Shown here in pieces: positions 57,697 through 64,000 of a DNA stretch of 64,000 nt. Both the position numbers and the translations under genes were made by a program. This DNA comes from Tetradesmus obliquus (taxonomy: Eukaryota; Chlorophyta; Chlorophyceae; Sphaeropleales; Scenedesmaceae): positions 744,001-808,000 of the forward strand of contig CP126197.1 in the NCBI GenBank assembly GCA_030272155.1. Reading direction: 5' to 3'. The notes under the pieces are model-generated. The model saw only the letters and a list, made by a program, of their open reading frames with translations. It did no database searches and was not told the DNA's origin. Position 1 is the first letter of the stretch, and every line of letters starts with the position of its first letter.

Positions 57697-59619
57697 GCGG
57701 TACGTCTGAGCTGGCTGACTGTACAATGCACCTTGGTGGTACTGCAGGGGTGAGTGGTGAGGTGCGTCTTGTGAACTGTAGTGTAGACTGAGTGCAGGGG
57801 CTGGACTGGTTGATGGGTGCTGTTAGTCCACTACGCTGCAGCCGGCTGTAGGGTTGGGTGGTGCTGTTTGAATGAGGTAGGGTGAGGCGCCTAAGTTTGC
57901 TAGGCCGAGCCGATCTCTAATTATGATAGTTGAGCTTGATCGTGATGCTGGCTAGCAATAGAGATATGGTGGAGACGTGGCTGCGTTGTGTGGGTCCGCT
58001 GACGGGCGTTTGGAAGTTGTCCAATGCAGTGTTACAACGAAGTGGGCAGGCGTGCATGACTATGGTTTTATGTATGACTGGTGTCGCTTGCAGGTGCTGC
58101 GAACAGGCAGCTGTATGACTTTCACACACTGCTGATTTCCTACAGCATGGCGCAGCGCAGCCTGCTGGGTGCAGTCTGTTGCCACCGTGTGCTGTATAAT
58201 GTAGACGAGTGCAGGCGGCAAGGCATCGTCGCCTGCAAAATGCTGCTGCTTGTTGCCCATTGCCATGTGCTTTGTAGGCATGCTCAATCATAAGTATCTG
58301 CATGTGCAAGGATATTTCAGTGCAGAGGCTGCGGAGTTCGCGTGTGTTGTGGTAGAGACTACACCTTTTTTATTATTGTACACTGGCATGCTCTCTTGCT
58401 TTCTTGTAGCTGCATTCAAGTTATCTGAGGCTGTGTCGCACAACAATTCAACCTGCCTTTAGTGTATCATGTTCTGTGTCAGTAGCTGCTGCTGCTGCTG
58501 TCAACGTGCAATGCTTACTTGGTGTGTGCAAGTCGATGGAGCTGAGCAGGCTTTGACCCTTGCCAGCCTGCCTGTGCTGTTGTGTGCCTTATGAATTCGG
58601 TCCGTAAGCCCGTGTGCGTTCCTGCGTCTGCCCAATTGCAAGAGACATATGAGGTATGCATGCCGTTGTGTATGCTGCACGTCTTGTGCATGCTGGGCTG
58701 AGCCAGTGGAGCCTAAACACATGCACATCAAGCAACTGTGCAGGCAGCAGCCAAACTGCAGGGCTTGCAGCACCAAGCGCAGTTGAGCCATTGCTGTGGT
58801 TTCCTGGCCTGCTGGTGTTGTCACCTGGCAGGTGCTGCCGCCTGCAGCAGGTGCAGCGAGCTATAGCAGCATTGCGGCGTTGTTTATAGTTGTACTGCAT
58901 ATGGCGATGCAAGAAGTGCATGCAGCCCTGGATGCAGATGTGTGCCCCTTGCCAATTCATTGTTGGGATCTGTAATGCAGCCAGTAACAGGTGGAGTACT
59001 TGCTGGCATGGCGCAGGCAACACAAGTAGAAGAAGCCCGGCTCTGGTGTGTTCTTTTCCTGGTTCGCATGAACGTGCATGGACTCCTCAGGGCATGTGCT
59101 GTGAGGCCGGTGAAGCTGCCAACATGCTATGGACATGGACGATGTAGATAATGGTAACAGTATGTATGGCTTGAGTGTCCATGTAACACCGTAGCACTGC
59201 ATGTTGTGCACGCCTGGATGCCATCCCTCAGTGAGCTGCCTGGGCAGTGCATGCCTCACCTTTTACAGGAGCTGCCTGGATGACACAACTTGCGTCGACA
59301 GATATTACTAAGGCTAAAGGTGATGAGCGAGGCCACTGTCGCTGAACTTGTAAGACGCCGCAGCTGCCACTGCCCAGGCCGGCCCGGTGTCAGTGTCACC
59401 AGAAGCCATACCTGACGAGACAAGTGTGACCTCGATACAGCCTGCCTAAGTCACCCTAATTGTTCAAGTTTTGAATTGTATGGTCCTTGAACGGTTTGAT
59501 CCATCGTCTGGCACCGGGAGCGGTGGCGAGGAAATGCAAACTGCTTCTGCCGAGAGTTGCTAATGAGGTGCCAAAGGACAGGCTTGAAGACTAATTTAAA
59601 GTACCGCAGATAGTTCTAC
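57697..59619. other. Intergenic, no gene recognised
   Basis: About 1.9 kb between two plus-strand genes. Open frames on both strands are short and show no repeats of known motifs. A short CTG run lies near 58482-58500. Confidence 0.5.
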
Positions 59620-60089
59620 ATGCCCAGATGTGTAGGGCTGCTGGCGCTGTTCAGCAGCTTGTTGGGCGTGCTGCTGTTTGGGCTTCCCGGCGCCTGCAGC
59701 CTTTCGCTGAGCGGTGATTTGGCGCTGGATGATGCTATTCACATCGATCAACCGACAGTGGTCGGTTCGAGCAATAGCCTAGGGCCCAGAGTTACTGTCA
59801 CCTGTGGGGGTGATGGTCACGCTTTTGTTGTGAGGTGAGCAGGCAGCAGTTGCAAGCAGCAAGGGCAGTACTGGCCAGCAGCTCGTGTGTAATGCATTAT
59901 CAGAGGCCGATAGAATTGCCTGGACGTGCGCTTTACAAGCCATGTGAGCAGTGGTGTTGTGGTGTCGTCATGCAGTACATAAGCAATTTGGACAAGGCAG
60001 CCTCTGTTTCATCCACCCCAGTCACTGCATGCAGCATGTAACCATCTGCAGTGCTGTGTCAAGGTGACCATCATCATCATCATCATCAT

Positions 60090-60141
<52 letters not shown>

Positions 60142-63100
60142 GGCTCGTGCTAATTGCAGGCAGACATCCCTGGTCTTACAGAATGTAGTACTCTCAAACT
60201 GCAGCAGCGCTGCAGTCGTGCTGCTGGGACCAGGAGCCTCTCTGGAAGGTATTGATGTTACTTTGACCGGCAACAGCAATGCCCAAGGGGTTCAGGGCCT
60301 CATCATTGCAGCACAGCAAGCATCTGTTACGCTGCGGCGCGTGACAATCAGCGGCAACGCAGCAGGAGGGGCTGCAACAGCACCTGCTGATGGCCAGCTA
60401 CAGCACCCAGCTTGCAAGGACAGCTCACAGACAGGTGGCGTCACCATGCAGTCCCCAGCAGTCACCAGCAGCAGCAGCAGCGGTTTCAGCTTTCAGCCGC
60501 CAGCATGTGGGTCACCTGTGTTACGCAGCTCTCTCATTTTCCTGCAAGACAGCAGCCTCATTGCTGAGGCCACCAGCATTACCAGCAACACAGCAGATGC
60601 ACTTATCACAGCCACTGGGTCTTCACAACATTCCCTACAGCTGCTTGCAGGAACAAAGCTTGTTAGTAACAATGTAACATGGTTAGTAACAGCCGACTCC
60701 TGGCCAGCAGATGCAGTGGGTAGGACCAACATGATGGCTCCACAGCCGAGTGAGAATACAAAGACGTTCAACATGCAGCCCCCTTTCACAGCTCGAACTG
60801 CTATGGGAGGTATTCGGGAGATGATTGCAAGCAGCGCGTCTGCTGTTGCAGCTGTTGCTGCTGGGATGGAGAGGGTGCAGGCGTTTGTGGGTGCTGCGCC
60901 AAAAGGCCAGGTAGGGCTGTCATTCATGGAGAAGTATCTTAGGGCTGTGTTGCGCTGTTGATACCTGCAGTAACAAAGGTCCATACCAGAATATATGCAT
61001 GTATGGGCTGTGCAGGGATTGCTGGTTTGGTAAGCTAGGTGATCTGGCCAGACTCGGATGTGTGTAGGCAGCGACAGCAGGCACGATAAGCAGCAGGTAA
61101 CCCCAGCACATGATACAAAGTCGTACTCATTATGCCACTTGCCATAATGAGCATCTACAGCCCTTGAGTAGGCCAAGTCAATCCATTGACTCTGTGCTGA
61201 GTCCTGGCACCTGCCTGCGCTGCTGTGTTTTTGTACGATCATTGCACCTTGCAGTCGCCCCTGCAGGTGCTGCTGCAGGATGCCGTCATCAGCAGCAACA
61301 CAGCCAGCCAGGGCCTGCTGTGGCTGCGGCTGGTCAACAGCAGCATGACAAATGTAAGAGTTACAGGCAACCTCGGCACTGGCAGCAGCGGCAGCAGCAG
61401 CAAGAGGGCAGCAGCAGCAGCAGAATTGGGTGCTGTGGCGCCGCCGGGTCCTTGCGACGTTGGCGCGCTGCACAGGGCGATGGTGCAGGTGCATGGGCCT
61501 GCAGCATTTGAAGTGCACAGGTGCGCATCTAGCAAACTGGCAGAAAGGAATGCAGATCAATGGTCACTGATCGTACTGGTGCATGCCGCAGCAACAAAAG
61601 TAGTACTAGTAGCTGTTGGTGTTCCACTCTGCAGCGCCTATTATGTTCTTGGATTGATGTTTGCCTGCAGAAGTCAAGCTGCCGCTGCAGAAGCCAGGCA
61701 GACAGCATCACCTGCTCGGCATGCAGCAGCATGGCAAATGTAACAGTTACAGGCAACCTGTGGTTGCTGGCTCACCATCAGCAGCACCCAAATCAGTCAA
61801 CTCTCACTGTTGACAGCCATCTTCACATGCTGGTACATCTGCTGCTGCATGCACAGGTGCCGCTTCAACGGCAACAAACACCGCTCAGGTGCCCTGATCC
61901 GCGTCACCGACGGCTTCTCTTTAACCAGCCTGCGCAGCAGCAGCTTCCGCTGCTTCTTGTCAATGACAAGATATACTAATACATACTGGCTGCACGCTTC
62001 CTGCAGGTGCAACTTCAGCGGCAACGTGCACCGCTCAGGCGCCCTGATCGGCATCACTGACGGCTTCTTTTTTACCAGCCTGCGCAGCAGCAGCTTCTGC
62101 CGCTCTTCTCATCCCTGACCGGATCTACCCATTCATATGTTTGCCCGCTCCTTGCAGGTGCCGCTTCAGCGGCAACATGCACCGCTCAGGCGCCCTGATC
62201 CGCGTCACTGACGGCTTTGCCCTAACCAGCCTGCGCAGCAGCAGCTTTGACAGCAACACTGCCACAGCTCTGCTGCGCTTTGAGGGCCGCACCTGGGTGC
62301 TAGACACGGCGCAGTTCTTCAGGGCTTCGCAGTACCTGGATGTGCTGTACTATACGGAGTACGAGGGCAGCAGCAGGGGCGCATACAGCTATGCGCAGAA
62401 GCAGCATGCGGCAGAGCTGGTGAGAGCGTGTGACACATCAGTGTCTGCAGGGATATGTTTAGGTGGGCTGTAGAACTGGCCCTTTGCGTTGCATGTTTCT
62501 GCTAGACTTTCAAAAAGCAGCACGCAGCAGAGCTGGTGAGCACCCTGCTGGATGAGCACCTGCCGGGTGTGGTTGGCAGACGCTTGTGTACATGTGTTTC
62601 ATGCGCACAGCTACGCGCAGAAGCAGCATGCGGCAGAACTGGTAAGTTGCTTATTTGGAGCAGAGCCTGCAGGGCTGTGTTTGGCGGATGCGTGTTTTGG
62701 CTGGCCACAGAATGACCCTTCTCTGTCTGTTCCTGCAGTGGTGCCGCTTTGCTACCAGCATGCACACAAGTACCACAGGCATCAACTTTCAGCCTGCTGT
62801 GCACTTCCCACTTCTGAGCATGGCCAGCCTCAGGATGGCTGAAATGTTGACGATCTGTGCTGCCCTCCTGCAGGCGCGCAAGGAGAGCAGTTCAGTGGAC
62901 GCCTTTTGGCTGCTATCAGACTGTGCCCTCACCAACAACACGGTATTCCATGCGCTGCTGCTATCAGTCGGCAACCGCACCTCATGGAGAGAGTACATCA
63001 CACGAAAGGCAGATGTCCTGGAAGCTGGAGCGGCTGGCAATTCCCCACAAAGTGCAGAGCAGGTTGCAAAAGCCCTACCTCTTGACAATTATGCTGCCAG

Positions 63101-63728
63101 TTGGTGGGTCACCGGGTGCAAGGTGACTGGAAACAGGCTGGCGAGCCAATCTACTGCTGCTGCTACTGCTGCTGCTGCGGGAGGTGGCAGTACAGCTGCA
63201 GCAAAGCAGCGCAGGAAAGCAGCAGTACATGCGCCAGCAGCGGCTAACAGCAGCAGCAGCAGCAGCAGCGGCAGCTGGGCCGAGTGGGAGGCAGCAGGCC
63301 CTGGTGCAACATACGAGGATGCTGTCAGCGTTGTTATAACAGCGGGGCCAGATCTGCAGCAGAAACTGGCCCTTGGAGGAGCCAAATGTGCTGCTGCATT
63401 TGCTGAGGCTTATCGGGAAATGCAAACAGGGCTGCAGCTTCGTCGAGCTACACATGCCCGCCTGCCGGCTGTTATTTGGTCAACTTTCAACCAGGGCTAC
63501 CTGTCTGCAACAGAATTTGAAAATAACACGGGATTCAGCCACGTGTTACGTCATGATAACACGTTACTAACGTGGTTGGATGTGAAGTTGCGAGGCAATG
63601 CAGCTCAGGGGAGTGTAGTGGATTTGTGGTATGGCGACTTTTGGGCGAGGCAGGCGCAGCTGGTTGGCAACACCGCAAGCAATGGCAGCATATTGGATCT
63701 GGAGTCATTCATTGGCTCCTTTGACCAG
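59620..63728 (+). CDS. Secreted right-handed beta-helix (pectin-lyase-fold) protein, 3' end outside window
   Basis: Exons 59620-59834, 60160-60910, 61255-61520, 62158-62419 and 62739-63728 close in phase and give 828 codons so far. A donor follows 63728, so the gene continues past the window. Exon 1 is a signal peptide (MPRCVGLLALFSSLLGVLLF, cleaved near GACS). The rest has the short alternating strands of a parallel beta-helix: SLVLQNVVLSNCSSAAVVLL, SLEGIDVTLTGNSNA, SVTLRRVTISGNAA, VISSNTASQGLLWLRLVNSS, TNVRVTGNL, SLRSSSFDSNTATALLRFEG, ALTNNTVFHALLL and KLRGNAAQGSVVDLWYG. The asparagine-rich turns fit this fold. A cell-wall or extracellular role is likely; no catalytic residues for a lyase are evident. 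The acceptor of exon 3 could also be at 61267, in the same frame. Confidence 0.65.
60069..60141 (+). repeat. ATC run followed by CTG run at an intron end
   Basis: An ATC microsatellite (60069-60089) and a CTG run (60091-60140) end about 18 bases before the acceptor of beta-helix exon 2 at 60160. Confidence 0.9.
61857..62157 (+). repeat. Two acceptor-side copies of beta-helix exon 4
   Basis: Copies of CRFSGNMHRSGALIRVTDGF and ALTSLRSSSF start at 61857 and 62007. The full exon starts at 62158. The spacing is 150 and 151 bp. Both have good acceptors and lose the frame or stop after the copied part. Confidence 0.95.
62500..62650 (+). repeat. Two donor-side copies of beta-helix exon 4
   Basis: The exon end (YAQKQHAAEL plus GT donor) recurs near 62510-62537 and 62610-62645, downstream of the true donor at 62420. 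Confidence 0.85.
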
Positions 63729-64000
63729 GTGGGCTGCTTGATGTCTTAATCAGCTTCAAATCCGTTGTGATCATCGTCATTTGTATATTTATTATCATTA
63801 CCTTGCCAAATAGCGTCGCCAACAGCATGTGGCTCTGTTGAGCATGTGAGGCGCTTTGCGCTGAATTTGAATTTGAAATAACAAGCTATCAGGTTAATAA
63901 CATGCAGCTGGCATACGGCTATGCTGGCACAGCTGCAGCCAACATTGTCCATAAGGATGAACTGGTACACACTTACTGCGCTGCCCGCGAAACTTGCTTA
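63729..64000 (+). other. Intron of the beta-helix gene to the window edge
   Basis: The GTGGGC donor at 63729 is followed by AT-richer sequence. I cannot place the next exon within the window. Confidence 0.5.

Overview
The window is nuclear DNA of a eukaryote, most likely a chlorophyte green alga. The evidence is intron-rich genes with GT...AG boundaries, a plastid-division FtsZ gene with an N-terminal extension that looks like a transit peptide, a plant-type ARP7 actin-related protein, and very heavy CAG/CTG triplet repeats that become poly-Gln, poly-Ala or poly-Ser in proteins. A Sphaeropleales/Scenedesmaceae-like alga is my inference from this repeat style; no marker here proves it. I saw no rRNA, tRNA, CRISPR array or intact transposon.

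Layout. 150-1370 (+): small conserved protein. 1998-3600 (-): repeat-rich unknown. 6491-8119 (-): single-exon leucine-rich-repeat protein. 8383-8885 (-) and 9049-9219 (+): two tentative small genes. 10727-17856 (-): formamidase, 12 exons, 482 aa. 18850-21379 (-): Gln-rich unknown. 22170-25459 (+): Gln/Ala/Ser-rich protein with a possible TFIIF-alpha-like end. 27574-31291 (+): secreted jacalin-like, Cys-rich and Ala/Pro-rich protein, 842 aa. 32569-35967 (-): ARP7, 410 aa. 36511-39564 (+): FAM86/EEF2KMT-type methyltransferase, 551 aa, divergent from ARP7. 39837-44509 (+): FtsZ, 9 exons, 492 aa. 46164-48511 (+): isoaspartyl peptidase/asparaginase. 49000-57696 (+): FAM161-like centrosome/cilium protein, 14 exons, 1690 aa. 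59620 to beyond the window (+): secreted beta-helix protein. The genes do not form one pathway; this is an ordinary mixed nuclear neighbourhood. I rebuilt the gene models by hand, checking that splice phases close in frame.

The striking feature is structural. Almost every multi-exon gene carries short tandem arrays of exon edges: units of about 97-175 bp that each contain one exon boundary, its splice site and some neighbouring intron. Acceptor-side copies lie upstream of the full exon and donor-side copies lie downstream. Many partial copies keep a good splice site but read into a stop soon after. FtsZ, the methyltransferase, the jacalin-like gene, FAM161, ARP7, the beta-helix gene and formamidase all show it. 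A second theme is that sense-strand CTG repeats sit directly in front of many 3' splice sites, apparently in place of a pyrimidine tract.
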